NCBI GenBank assembly: GCA_014654535.1
Contig: BNBA01000002.1
Location: forward strand, 62,001 to 126,000
Length of the DNA: 64,000 nucleotides
Origin: Xanthomonas boreopolis
GTDB lineage: Bacteria > Pseudomonadota > Gammaproteobacteria > Xanthomonadales > Xanthomonadaceae
Direction of reading: 5' to 3'
Shown here: piece by piece, positions 8,446 through 16,956 of the stretch
Layout: each line of letters starts with the position of its first letter
Position numbering within the stretch: position 1 is the first letter of the stretch
Program-made: the position numbers and the translations under genes
The notes under the pieces: generated by a model
The model's input: only the letters and a program-made list of their open reading frames with translations
Told to the model about the DNA's origin: nothing
Databases searched by the model: none

Positions 8446-11268
8446 GTGAAGACTGTCCAGCTGCACCGCACGATGCTCTGCCGAGGCATCGCCATCGCCC
8501 TGCTGATGCCGTTCAGCAGCTTCGCCCAGTCCAGCGGCGGGGAAAGCCCGCCGGCCTCCGCCGAGGGGCAGGACCAGGCGCTGACGCTCGATACGGTGAC
8601 GGTCACCGGCGTGCGCGCCAGCCTGGCGCGCTCGGTGGAGCTCAAGCGGGACTCGGCCACCGTGCAGGACTCGATCACGGCGCTCGAACTGGGCAAGTTC
8701 CCCGACGACAACGTGGCCGATTCGCTCAGCCACATCACCGGCGTGGCGATCTCGCGCACGGCCGGCGGCGAAGGCCAGAAGGTCAGCGTGCGCGGCCTCG
8801 GCCCCGAATACACCCTGACCACGTTCAACGGCCGCATCCTGGCCACCGACGGCGCCGGCCGCGATTTCGCCTACGACGTGCTGCCGGCCGACGTGATCAG
8901 CGGCGCCGACGTCATCAAGGGCGCCGAGGCGCAGAACACCGAGGGCGCCATCGGCGGCCTGGTCAACCTGCGCTCGGCCAGCCCGTTCGACCAGAAGGGC
9001 ATGCACGGCGTGCTGCGCGCGGAAGGCGACCGCAACACGATGTCCGATTTCAACGGGCGCAAGTTCTCCGGCGTGTTCAGCAACACCTTCGCCGACGACA
9101 CCATCGGCATCCTGGTGGGCGCGGTCTATGCCAATCGCCGCGACCGCACCGACGTGGCCGGCAACGATGGCGGCTGGACCCGCAACCCCGATCCGGGCAG
9201 TGATTGGGAAGGCAACGCCTGGGGCGGCAACATCGACCCCAACGGCAACGGCGAGCTCGACCCCGACGAGTACGGGTTGATCGCCCCCGGGCAGTTCCGC
9301 GTCGGCTCGATCCTGGAGGACAAGAAGCGCACCGCCTATACCGGCAAGCTGGAATGGCGGCCGAACGACGACTTCCGCCTCGTGGTGGACGGGCTGAAGA
9401 CGCGGCTGGACTCGCCGCAGGTCGGCTACCAGCAGTCCTACTACACGCTCTACGCGCCGGGCCGCTGGTCGGACATCACCATGCGCGACGGCATCGTCAC
9501 CGGCTTCACCATGGACAACGCGGACCCGGAGATGCGCCTCAATCCGGAGGTGCTGAACCAGACCACGCATCGCGTCGTGGACACCGACCTGTACGGCGCC
9601 AACGCGCGATGGCGGGTCACCGACGACCTGACCCTGGCCGGCGACGTCTACCGTTCCACCTCCAAGCGCATCTCCGGCGGCCAGGACACCTACGTCGTGT
9701 TGCGCATGAACCAGCCCAACACCGCCCGCGTCAGCCTCAGCGGGGCGGCCGTGCCGAACGTGGACGTCCGGCTGGACGACGGCCGCGACCTGATCAGCGG
9801 GCTGCAGAACGGGCAGTTCGGCGACTCGGACTTCAACACCCACTACATGGAGTTGTCCGGCGACAACATCCGCGACGAGATCAAGGGCGGCACGCTGTCC
9901 GGCGACCTGTTCGTCGGCCGCGGCGCACTTGACCGGCTGCATTTCGGCGTGACCTTGACCGACCGCGACAAGTCGCGCGACCTGGTCACCAACGCGGTCG
10001 ATGGGGGGGCGGACTATTACTCCGGCGACCACGCGATCAATGTCGGCGACCTGGAAGGCCAGGTGATCGATCACAGCTATTCGCTGCCCGGCTTCATGAG
10101 CGGCGTGCGCGCGCAGTTCCCGCACAGCTTCCTGGGCTTCGACGTGCCGGCCTACCTGCGGGCGCTGCAGGCCTACGACGGCCAGCCGCGCCCGGGTGGC
10201 GGCGTCTACGACTACAGCGCCGCCGCGCCCAGCTGGAACCCGCTGCAGAGCTACCGCGTCGGGGAGAAAACGCGCGCGTTCTACCTGCAGGCCGATCTGT
10301 CCGGCGAGCGCTGGGATGGCAACATCGGCGTGCGCTTCGGCAAGACCGAGACCAGCGCGCAGGCCTGGGACGCGAAGATCGCCAGCATCACCGAACTGGG
10401 CTCGTTCAACTACACGGTCGAGTACGAGGACCCCACCGCGATCCGCAACGATTCGGACTACACCTTCTTCCTGCCCGCGGCCAACTTCGTGTGGCACTTC
10501 ACCGATGCGCTGCAGCTGCGCATCGGCGCGGCCAAGACCATGGCGCGCCCGTCGGTAGAGCAGCTTGCGCCGACCAGCACCACCGAAAGCGTGTCCTGGG
10601 GCGACTTCACCCAGGTCTACGGCGGCGACGTCGACCTCAAGCCGTACGAGGCCAAGCAAGGCGACCTGTCGCTGGAGTGGTACTTCGGCGACAACTCGAT
10701 CTTCAACGTCGCCACGTTCTACAAGCGCATCGAGAACCAGATCACCACCAGTTGGGAGACCGGGCAGGACATCGGCGTCCCGGGGCACCTGTTCAACATC
10801 ATGCGCCCGATCAACGGCGACTACGCCAAGGTCCGCGGCATCGAGGCCGGCCTGCAGCACTTCTGGTCCAACGGCTTCGGCTTCCGCGCGCAGTACACCC
10901 GCAACTGGTCCAAGAGCTTCGTCGATGGCGAGGAGCGTCCTCTCGAGGGCATCGCGCCCGCGGTGTACTCGCTGGGGCTGATGTACGAGCGGGGCGCCTG
11001 GTCGCTGGGCGCGCAGGCCGACCACACCGACGGTTTCGTCACCGCCACGAATGTCCTCGGGCAGGGTTACAACGAGCAGGCCGACAAGCTGACCTGGCTG
11101 ACTGCGCACGTGTCGTACACGATCAACGACCACCTGAGCGTGTCGCTGGACGGGGACAACCTGCTTGACGACGAGCAGACCTACAGCATCAACGGCAATC
11201 CATTGCTGTCGCAGGGCTACTATCGCTATGGCCGTTCGTTCAAGCTGAGCCTGGCGATGAAGTTCTGA
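8446..11268 (+). CDS. TonB-dependent outer-membrane receptor (Xanthomonas/Caulobacter carbohydrate type)
   Basis: 940 residues from a GTG start preceded by GGAGGAGAGG. Upstream TTG and ATG codons in frame (8404, 8419) lack such a site. The signal peptide ends at SSFAQ. The TonB box region reads LDTVTVTGVR, the plug contains VSVRGLGPEY and NTEGAIGGLV, and the beta-barrel ends in a terminal aromatic (LSLAMKF). The plug is of the TIGR01782 class common in xanthomonads and caulobacters. It probably imports the galactoside or amino-sugar oligosaccharide degraded by the neighbouring GH36/GH27 enzymes. It is divergent from the DeoR repressor and followed by a strong terminator. Confidence 0.88.
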   Translation: MKTVQLHRTMLCRGIAIALLMPFSSFAQSSGGESPPASAEGQDQALTLDTVTVTGVRASLARSVELKRDSATVQDSITALELGKFPDDNVADSLSHITGVAISRTAGGEGQKVSVRGLGPEYTLTTFNGRILATDGAGRDFAYDVLPADVISGADVIKGAEAQNTEGAIGGLVNLRSASPFDQKGMHGVLRAEGDRNTMSDFNGRKFSGVFSNTFADDTIGILVGAVYANRRDRTDVAGNDGGWTRNPDPGSDWEGNAWGGNIDPNGNGELDPDEYGLIAPGQFRVGSILEDKKRTAYTGKLEWRPNDDFRLVVDGLKTRLDSPQVGYQQSYYTLYAPGRWSDITMRDGIVTGFTMDNADPEMRLNPEVLNQTTHRVVDTDLYGANARWRVTDDLTLAGDVYRSTSKRISGGQDTYVVLRMNQPNTARVSLSGAAVPNVDVRLDDGRDLISGLQNGQFGDSDFNTHYMELSGDNIRDEIKGGTLSGDLFVGRGALDRLHFGVTLTDRDKSRDLVTNAVDGGADYYSGDHAINVGDLEGQVIDHSYSLPGFMSGVRAQFPHSFLGFDVPAYLRALQAYDGQPRPGGGVYDYSAAAPSWNPLQSYRVGEKTRAFYLQADLSGERWDGNIGVRFGKTETSAQAWDAKIASITELGSFNYTVEYEDPTAIRNDSDYTFFLPAANFVWHFTDALQLRIGAAKTMARPSVEQLAPTSTTESVSWGDFTQVYGGDVDLKPYEAKQGDLSLEWYFGDNSIFNVATFYKRIENQITTSWETGQDIGVPGHLFNIMRPINGDYAKVRGIEAGLQHFWSNGFGFRAQYTRNWSKSFVDGEERPLEGIAPAVYSLGLMYERGAWSLGAQADHTDGFVTATNVLGQGYNEQADKLTWLTAHVSYTINDHLSVSLDGDNLLDDEQTYSINGNPLLSQGYYRYGRSFKLSLAMKF

Positions 11269-11277
11269 AGTTGGCAT

Positions 11278-11346
11278 CCGTCCGGGCCGTGCTGCCCGGA
11301 CGGCCCCATGGCCGTCGCGATCTTCCCAGCGCGACGGCCTTTTTTT
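11278..11346 (+). terminator. Tandem hairpins with T-run after the TonB receptor gene
   Basis: First hairpin: CCGTCCGGGC (11278-11287) pairs with GCCCGGACGG (11294-11303), loop CGTGCT. Second: GGCCGTCGCG (11310-11319) pairs with CGCGACGGCC (11330-11339), followed directly by seven T residues (11340-11346). This is a textbook rho-independent terminator nine bases after the receptor stop. Confidence 0.93.
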
Positions 11347-11456
11347 GTCCGTGCGATGCGACGCTGGTGCGTTCGCATGGCGCCGCGGGCCGCCGGGCTC
11401 CTCGCGCGCGACCGGAAGCGACGCGCGTGCCGGTCCACTGGATCGCCGTGGGCGAT

Positions 11457-11488
11457 CCCGCTCCGCGCGGCGGCGTGCGCGGAGCGGG
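11457..11488 (-). terminator. 12-bp hairpin just after the GH27 gene
   Basis: CCCGCTCCGCGC (11457-11468) pairs perfectly with GCGCGGAGCGGG (11477-11488), loop of 8. It starts five bases beyond the GH27 stop on the minus strand. There is no T-run, so it may stabilise the 3' end rather than terminate. It is separate from the receptor terminator. Confidence 0.5.
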
Positions 11489-11493
11489 CGTGC

Positions 11494-13356
11494 TCAGTGC
11501 AGCCGCGGATCGGCCCAGCTCACCAGCGGCGGCAGCGCGCCGTCCTTGGCGTCGGGAGCGGCGGCCACCAACTCCAGGACTTTCACGCCCGCGATCGGAA
11601 CATCGATGCGCAGGGCCGTTCCGGCGCGACGGGAGGTCCCCTCGAACAGCAGCCGGCGATCGCCATAGACGCGGAACACCACGCGGCCCGCGTCGGCGCC
11701 GTCCTGCAGGCCTGCTCGTGCGGTGAAGCGCGTGAACTCGCCCTGGGCCAGGACTTCCAGGCGCGAATCGGCATGCGCTCCGATGCCGTACGGATAGCGC
11801 CTGCCTCCGACCTGCAGCGGTTGGCCGTAGGGCGTGGCGTCGGCGCGCGGCATGCCCGTGGCTTCCGTGAGCGCCGAGCTGTAGCGCGGATGGCCCCCGG
11901 CGGCCATGTGGACGCGGGCCGTCATCTCGGTGAGCAGGCGGGCCTCCGGATCGACCGGCGTGCCGCTGACCTTGAGCAGGACCGATTGGCGCGGGTGCAG
12001 CGGGAACTGCAGGGCCGCGTTCGCCGGCGCCAGGTCCCGCCCCGCCCACAGGTCGCGCACGCGGTATGGCGTGCCCGCGCGGAGCTTCAGCTGGACGGGG
12101 TCCACGCGCGCCACCGCGTCCTTTTCTCCGCGATTGAGCAGGAGTACCGCGCGTTCGCCGCGGCCGGCCAGCGGCTTCACCAGCACCTGCACGCCGTCCT
12201 CGTCCACGGCCAGTATCCCCTGGTTGCCGGCCGGGTCCTGGTTCACCGCGATCACCTCGGGGTTGGACAGCAGCTCGACCAGGGCATCCGGGGCGTGCAC
12301 GAGGTCGAAGCCGAGCAGCAGAGGCGCGGCCAGGATCGTCCACATCGAGAAATGCGTGCGGGCCTGTTCCAGGTGGGCCGCGTCGAAGTCGCCCAGGCCC
12401 ACCGCCAGCATGTCCGGGTCGTTCCAGCGGCCGGGGCCGGCGTACAACTCGCGGCGCGTCGCGGTGTCGAAGTTGTGCAGCATGCTTTCCCAGGTCGGTT
12501 CGATGTCGCTGCTGGTGCGCCAGAGATTGCCGTGGCGTCCGCCCCAGTCGCGCACGCCCGCCTGGCCCCAGGGGCAGATCGAAAGCACGAAGTCGTTGTC
12601 GGGATTCAATGCCGCGAGCAGGCGGCCGATGCGCTCGTAGCGGGTTTCCAGCGCGTCGGCATCGGTCCGCACCGGATCGTCGCGCACGATCAGCGGGCGC
12701 AGCGGCCGGTAGCGTTCCTCGCGCACCGGCGTGCTGCCGGGGCCGAAATCGGCCACGCCGCAGGCGTCCACCTTGATGTAGTCGAAGCCCCAGTCCTGGA
12801 ACATCGTCTTCAAGTCCGAATATTCGAACCCTTGCAGGCCGATCTCGCGCTCGGCCACGTTGCCGGCCGGCAGGTTCGGGCTGTGGCGGTCGAAAGCCTG
12901 TGAGCAGGCATTGCGGCCGATGTCGGTATAGAGGCCGGCCTTGAAGCCCATTGCGTGCAGGCGGTCGGTCCAGGGACGGAAATCCGTGCGCCCGTCCGCC
13001 GACCCGGCGATGGGGAACATCGAGGTCCGGATCTGGATGCCGCCGTCGTCCCGCCGGCGCAACCACCAGCCATCGTCGACGTTGATGTAGCGATAGCCGG
13101 CGGCCTGCAGCCCGCGCCGCTGCATCGCTTCGGCGACGCCGAGGATCCTGGCCTGGTCCACTTCGGTGCGGAACGCGTTCCAGGGATTGAAGCCCATCGG
13201 CGGCGTCCGTGCCGCGCCCGCGGCATAGACGTCGAAACGGCCGCTCGGCTGCAGCGCATCGCCAGGCGGGCCGGCATCCGCGGGGGACGCGATCGCGCAG
13301 GACAATGCCATGGCGAGAAGGGGGATCCGGGCGATCCGTACGGGAATCGATGGCAT
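11494..13356 (-). CDS. Secreted GH27 alpha-galactosidase-like enzyme with NPCBM domain
   Basis: 620 residues. The signal peptide (LLAMALSCAIASPADA) is cleaved near residue 27. The GH27 barrel shows TPPMGFNPWNAF, YINVDDGWW, the nucleophile motif YIKVDACG near residue 195 and the acid/base segment SSDIEPTW near 283, then the C-terminal beta domain. The last 150 residues are an NPCBM carbohydrate-binding module (YPYGIGAHADSRLEV). GH27 covers alpha-galactosidases and alpha-N-acetylgalactosaminidases, and the sequence alone does not decide. The ATG follows AAAGGA. It completes the saccharolytic set of the galactoside locus, but is transcribed on its own from the minus strand. Confidence 0.9.
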   Translation of the reverse strand: MPSIPVRIARIPLLAMALSCAIASPADAGPPGDALQPSGRFDVYAAGAARTPPMGFNPWNAFRTEVDQARILGVAEAMQRRGLQAAGYRYINVDDGWWLRRRDDGGIQIRTSMFPIAGSADGRTDFRPWTDRLHAMGFKAGLYTDIGRNACSQAFDRHSPNLPAGNVAEREIGLQGFEYSDLKTMFQDWGFDYIKVDACGVADFGPGSTPVREERYRPLRPLIVRDDPVRTDADALETRYERIGRLLAALNPDNDFVLSICPWGQAGVRDWGGRHGNLWRTSSDIEPTWESMLHNFDTATRRELYAGPGRWNDPDMLAVGLGDFDAAHLEQARTHFSMWTILAAPLLLGFDLVHAPDALVELLSNPEVIAVNQDPAGNQGILAVDEDGVQVLVKPLAGRGERAVLLLNRGEKDAVARVDPVQLKLRAGTPYRVRDLWAGRDLAPANAALQFPLHPRQSVLLKVSGTPVDPEARLLTEMTARVHMAAGGHPRYSSALTEATGMPRADATPYGQPLQVGGRRYPYGIGAHADSRLEVLAQGEFTRFTARAGLQDGADAGRVVFRVYGDRRLLFEGTSRRAGTALRIDVPIAGVKVLELVAAAPDAKDGALPPLVSWADPRLH

Positions 13357-13423
13357 GGGCACGGTCCTTTCAGGGGATGTGCCGATTCTGGAGGCTATTG
13401 CTTTCCTTTTGTATACGTTCCGT

Positions 13424-13457
13424 GTCGTTATATTTCCCTGTCGTTCCGATATATTTC
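13424..13457. promoter_or_regulatory. AT-rich direct repeats upstream of the GH27 gene
   Basis: TATATTTC occurs at 13429-13436 and again at 13450-13457, exactly 21 bases apart (two helical turns), each with TCGTT nearby. They lie 70-100 bases upstream of the GH27 start in an otherwise GC-rich region. This looks like a promoter with a two-site operator. The regulator is unknown, though TTTC-rich repeats could suit the DeoR protein. Confidence 0.4.
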
Positions 13458-13532
13458 GCCGGGTTTGCCGCCCACGGCCAGGCAGGGCAGGGCGGGGGGC
13501 TACGGACCGCGTTGCCGGCGCCGCGTGCGGGC

Positions 13533-14936
13533 TCAGCGCAATTGCGCGGCCACGAGCTCGCCGAGCCGGCGCAGCGCCGCGTCCAGCGTCGCGTCCCAAG
13601 GCAGGCCGCAGCTCAGGCGCAGGTGGTCGCGATAGTCGCCGCGGCTGGAGAACAGGGGGCCTGGCGAGATGCCGATGCCTTCGGCCAGCGCGGCCTCGAA
13701 CAGCGCGCCACCGTCGCCGCCGGGCGGCAATTGCAGCCATAGCGACAATCCGCCGGCAGGCTCGCTGCAACGCGTGCCCGCTGGCCAGTACCGCTCGACG
13801 GCCGCACGCAGGCGGCGCGCATTGCCGGACAGCGCATGGCGCAGCCGGCGCAGGTGGCGTTCCTGGTCGTGGCGTTGCAGGTAGTCGGCCAGCGCCAGCT
13901 GCGGCAGTGCCGGATTGCCGCACGTGGCGTAGTACTTGGCGCGCACCAGGGCGTCGGTCCAGCCCGCGCCGAGCAGCCAGCCGATGCGCAGGCCGGGCGA
14001 GAGCGTCTTCGAGAACGAGCCACAGGTGATCACCAGGCCGCGCTCGTCGAAGTGCCGCAGCGGGAGCGGGCGCTCGCCCGACCAGGCGAGGTCGCCGTAG
14101 ATGTCGTCCTCGATCACCACCGTGCCATGGCGCGCGCAGTTGGCGAGCAGGGCCCGCTTGTCGGCGTCGCTGGCGACGCTGCCGAGCGGGTTGTGGAAGT
14201 TCGGTACCAGCACCGCGGCGCGCACCGGCGAGTGCTGCAGCAGCGCATCCAGCCGCGCCAGGTCGAGCCCGCCCCCGGGACGATGCGGCAGTTCGACCAC
14301 CTTCAACCGCAGCGCCGCCACCGCCTGCAGGATGCCGTGATAGGTCGGCGTCTCGACCAGGACCACGTCGCCGGGTCCGGCGACGGTGCGCAGCGCCAGG
14401 CTGATCGCTTCCATCGCGCCGGCGGTGACGACGACCTCGTCCGGGCTCACCGCCGTGGCGAGCTGCGCGTAGCGCTGCGCGATCATCCGGCGCAGCGGGG
14501 GATGGCCTTGCGGAGGGGCGTAGTCCAGGGCCTGCGCCTGGTGGCGGCGCAGGTTCCGGGACAGCGCCGCGGCCAACGCGTTGCCCGGCAGCAGGGCGGG
14601 GGCGGGAACCGCGGCATGCAGCGGCAGCAGGTCGCTGCGCGCCAGCATGTCCAGCAGGCCGTGGAGCGCGGGGTTGCTGACCGTCCTCGGCGCGCGCCGG
14701 CGCGGCGGCGGGCTGTGCGGGGCGGCGGCCTGCGGACGCACGTAATAGCCCGAGCGCGGCCGCGCCGACGCCAGGCCTTCGCGTTCCAGCTGCAGGCAGG
14801 CCTGCACCGCCGTCGCGGCGCTGACGCCATGCGCCTGCGCCAGGCGGCGGATCGAGGGCAGGCGTTCGCCGGCGCGCAGCACGCCGCCGGCGATCTGTCC
14901 GCGCAACTGCGCGGCAAGCGCTTCGTAGAGCAGCAT
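13533..14936 (-). CDS. MocR/PdxR-type regulator (GntR winged helix fused to aminotransferase)
   Basis: 467 residues. A GntR-type winged helix covers about residues 1-68 (GERLPSIRRLA, SAATAVQACLQLEREG, SGYYV). It is fused to a fold-type I PLP aminotransferase domain with NFHNPLGSV, IEDDIYGDL and the PLP-lysine motif GSFSKTLSPGLRIGW near residue 309. Members sense PLP or amino compounds. The ATG at 14936 is preferred because family members begin two residues before the YEALA-like helix, and because the GTG at 14996 would put the operator inside the coding region. It is divergent from the PhzF gene and probably controls it. Confidence 0.88.
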   Translation of the reverse strand: MLLYEALAAQLRGQIAGGVLRAGERLPSIRRLAQAHGVSAATAVQACLQLEREGLASARPRSGYYVRPQAAAPHSPPPRRRAPRTVSNPALHGLLDMLARSDLLPLHAAVPAPALLPGNALAAALSRNLRRHQAQALDYAPPQGHPPLRRMIAQRYAQLATAVSPDEVVVTAGAMEAISLALRTVAGPGDVVLVETPTYHGILQAVAALRLKVVELPHRPGGGLDLARLDALLQHSPVRAAVLVPNFHNPLGSVASDADKRALLANCARHGTVVIEDDIYGDLAWSGERPLPLRHFDERGLVITCGSFSKTLSPGLRIGWLLGAGWTDALVRAKYYATCGNPALPQLALADYLQRHDQERHLRRLRHALSGNARRLRAAVERYWPAGTRCSEPAGGLSLWLQLPPGGDGGALFEAALAEGIGISPGPLFSSRGDYRDHLRLSCGLPWDATLDAALRRLGELVAAQLR

Positions 14937-14947
14937 GGCGGCCCGAT

Positions 14948-14990
14948 CTGTACTGGTCGATTTCCACGATAACTGATCCTGTACCGGTCG
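14948..14990. promoter_or_regulatory. MocR-type operator: two direct repeats
   Basis: CTGTACTGGTCG (14948-14959) and CTGTACCGGTCG (14979-14990) are direct repeats differing at one base, spaced 31 bases (about three helical turns). They sit between the MocR gene and the divergent PhzF gene. Direct repeats with this spacing are the known type of binding site for MocR regulators. Confidence 0.75.
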
Positions 14991-15055
14991 TGCCACGCCG
15001 GCTAGCCTGCTGTCGCCGGCACCGCGCCGTGCTTCCTCCCCTGCAGGGCCGCGCC

Positions 15056-15850
15056 TTGGAACTTCCGATCAGCATCGTCGACGCCTTCGCCCACGAGCGC
15101 TTCCGCGGCAATCCGGCCGCGGTGGTGGTGGTCCCGGACTGGCTGCCGCGCGCGCTGATGCAGGCGATCGCCGCGGAGAACAACCTGTCCGAGACCGCGT
15201 TCCTGCGCCGCGAGCCGGATGGCGCGTTCGCGATCCGCTGGTTCTCGCCGCTGACCGAGATCGCCTTCTGCGGCCACGCCACGCTGGCCAGTGCGCATGT
15301 CGTCGCGCAACGGGCGCTGGCGCCGTTCCCGATCGTCGTGCGCGCCGCCGCGGTCGGCGAGCTGCGGATATCGCGCAGCGAGGACGGGGCAGGGTTCGAG
15401 ATGGACTTCCCGAATCGTCGCCCGCAGCCGGTGGCGCGCGCGCCGCGGGCGCTGCTGGCCGGCCTGTCGATCGCGCCCGAGCAGGTGCTGCGCAACGAGC
15501 AGGCCTGGATCGCGGTGTATGCCGAGGAGCGCCAGGTGCGCGAGGTGGCGCCCGATCTCGAACGATTGAAGGCGCTGGCGCCGCTGGACGTCGCGGTGAC
15601 CGCGCCGGGCGAACGCCACGACTTCGTGTCGCGCTACTTCTGGCCGGCCAACGGCGGCGCCGAGGATCCGGTGACCGGCTCGATCCATGCCGCGCTGGCA
15701 CCGTACTGGGCCGCGCGCCTGGGGCGCGACGAACTGGTCGCGCTGCAGGCCTCGGCGCGCACGGGCCTGCTGCGCTGCCGGGTGGACGGCGGGCGCGTCC
15801 ATGTCGCCGGCGGCACCGTGCAGTACCTGCAGGGCCATATCGAGATCTGA
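15056..15850 (+). CDS. PhzF-family isomerase/epimerase-like protein
   Basis: 264 residues with the two-lobed diaminopimelate-epimerase-like fold of the PhzF family. Motifs are VDAFAHERFRGNPAAVV at the N-terminus, the catalytic glutamate in NNLSETAF near residue 45, FCGHATLASAHV near 75, and EDPVTGSIHAAL near 205. No ATG is near the family N-terminus; a TTG at 15056 gives LELPISIVDAF, matching the usual MxLPIxxVDAF. The frame is open to a GTG at 14990, inside the operator. The substrate is unknown. The MocR neighbour suggests a PLP-linked or amino-compound pathway. Confidence 0.85.
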   Translation: MELPISIVDAFAHERFRGNPAAVVVVPDWLPRALMQAIAAENNLSETAFLRREPDGAFAIRWFSPLTEIAFCGHATLASAHVVAQRALAPFPIVVRAAAVGELRISRSEDGAGFEMDFPNRRPQPVARAPRALLAGLSIAPEQVLRNEQAWIAVYAEERQVREVAPDLERLKALAPLDVAVTAPGERHDFVSRYFWPANGGAEDPVTGSIHAALAPYWAARLGRDELVALQASARTGLLRCRVDGGRVHVAGGTVQYLQGHIEI

Positions 15851-15882
15851 GCGAACGTTCCCTTCCCCACAGGAGTTCCCCG

Positions 15883-16794
15883 ATGGACGTCCCCGAACGC
15901 GGCGCTTCGCGCACCGCGCTGCTGCAACTGTTGCTGGGCGAAGTGCTGATCGGCTCGGTCGGCGTGTTCGTGCACGAGAGCGGGCAGGACCCGATCACCG
16001 CGGTGTTCTACCGCTGCCTGTTCGGCGCGCTGTTCCTGCTGGCCTGGGGCGCGGCGCGCGGCCACCTGCGCGGACTATGGCGCGACCGCGCGCTGTTGGG
16101 CGGGGCGATCGCCTCGGGCGTGCTGCTGGTGCTGAACTGGGTGGCGCTGTTCGCCGGCATGGCGCGCTCGTCGATCGGCGTGGCGACGATGGTCTACCAC
16201 TTCTTCCCGTTCGTGATGCTGATCCTGGCCGCGCTGGTGCAGGGCGAGCGCACGCGCCCGGCCGACTGGGGCTGGACTGCGCTGGCGTTCGTCGGCGTGG
16301 TCGGTTCGGCCGATCCGGTGCGCCTGCTGCACCAGGCGGATGCCGGCTATCTCGCCGGGATCGGCCTGACCCTGCTGGCGGCGGTGCTGTGCGGCGCGTC
16401 GTTGCTGATGTCGCGCCGGATCGGGCGCGAGCGGCCGTTCGCGGTGGTCACGGTGCAATGCTGCGTCGGCACGCTGATGCTGGCGGGGTTCGCCGACGGC
16501 GCGGCGCTGCATCCCGGGCCGCACTGGTTCTGGCTGGCCGGCCTGGGCGTGATCCACAGCGGCATCGTCTACGTGTTGTTCTATTCCTCGTACCGCCACC
16601 TGCCGGTGGCGACGATCGCGGTGGTCGCCTTCGTCTATCCGCTGGTGACCTTGCTGCTGGACTACCTGGTGTACGGCCACCGGCTCGGCGGGGTGCAGGT
16701 GCTCGGCCTGGGCCTGATCGTGCTCGGCACCCTGGGCGTGAACCTGAAGTGGCGGCTGTCGCCGGGAGGCGGCCGCGTCGCGCGCGAAATCTGA
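15883..16794 (+). CDS. EamA/DMT-family transporter
   Basis: 303 residues with ten predicted membrane segments in two EamA repeats. It begins LLQLLLGEVLIGSVGVFVHE and ends in a short basic tail. The ATG has a good AGGAG site. It is 32 bases after the PhzF gene, in the same direction, so the two form an operon divergent from MocR. MocR regulons often include such permeases, exporting or importing an amino compound. The direction of transport cannot be told. It is only distantly similar to the EamA protein at 3180-4100. Confidence 0.85.
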   Translation: MDVPERGASRTALLQLLLGEVLIGSVGVFVHESGQDPITAVFYRCLFGALFLLAWGAARGHLRGLWRDRALLGGAIASGVLLVLNWVALFAGMARSSIGVATMVYHFFPFVMLILAALVQGERTRPADWGWTALAFVGVVGSADPVRLLHQADAGYLAGIGLTLLAAVLCGASLLMSRRIGRERPFAVVTVQCCVGTLMLAGFADGAALHPGPHWFWLAGLGVIHSGIVYVLFYSSYRHLPVATIAVVAFVYPLVTLLLDYLVYGHRLGGVQVLGLGLIVLGTLGVNLKWRLSPGGGRVAREI

Positions 16795-16812
16795 GGGGAA
16801 GCAGGAATTCGT

Positions 16813-16925
16813 GGGAGCGGCTTCAGCCGCGACGGGGTTTGCATGCAGGTCCCTCTGCAACAGCATGCACATCCATGTGCAGGGATTTCAAATGAGAAAA
16901 CCCGATCGCGGCTGAAGCCGCTCCC
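16813..16925. repeat. Dispersed inverted repeat (xanthomonad REP-like)
   Basis: GGGAGCGGCTTCAGCCGCGA with a following CGGGGTTT (16813-16840) is mirrored by AAAACCCGATCGCGGCTGAAGCCGCTCCC (positions 16897-16925), leaving a 56-base centre. A further arm of the same sequence occurs at 42943-42970. Such elements are scattered between genes in this family. Here it lies between the EamA gene and a convergent small gene. Confidence 0.8.
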
Positions 16926-16956
16926 GCAGAAAAGCGGCTGCTGCAGAAAGCGGCGC

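Noticed and set aside
8422-11277. Long antisense open frame over the TonB receptor
   Set aside because: Mirror of the receptor codons with Val/Arg/Ala-rich composition and no domain; typical of GC-rich genes.
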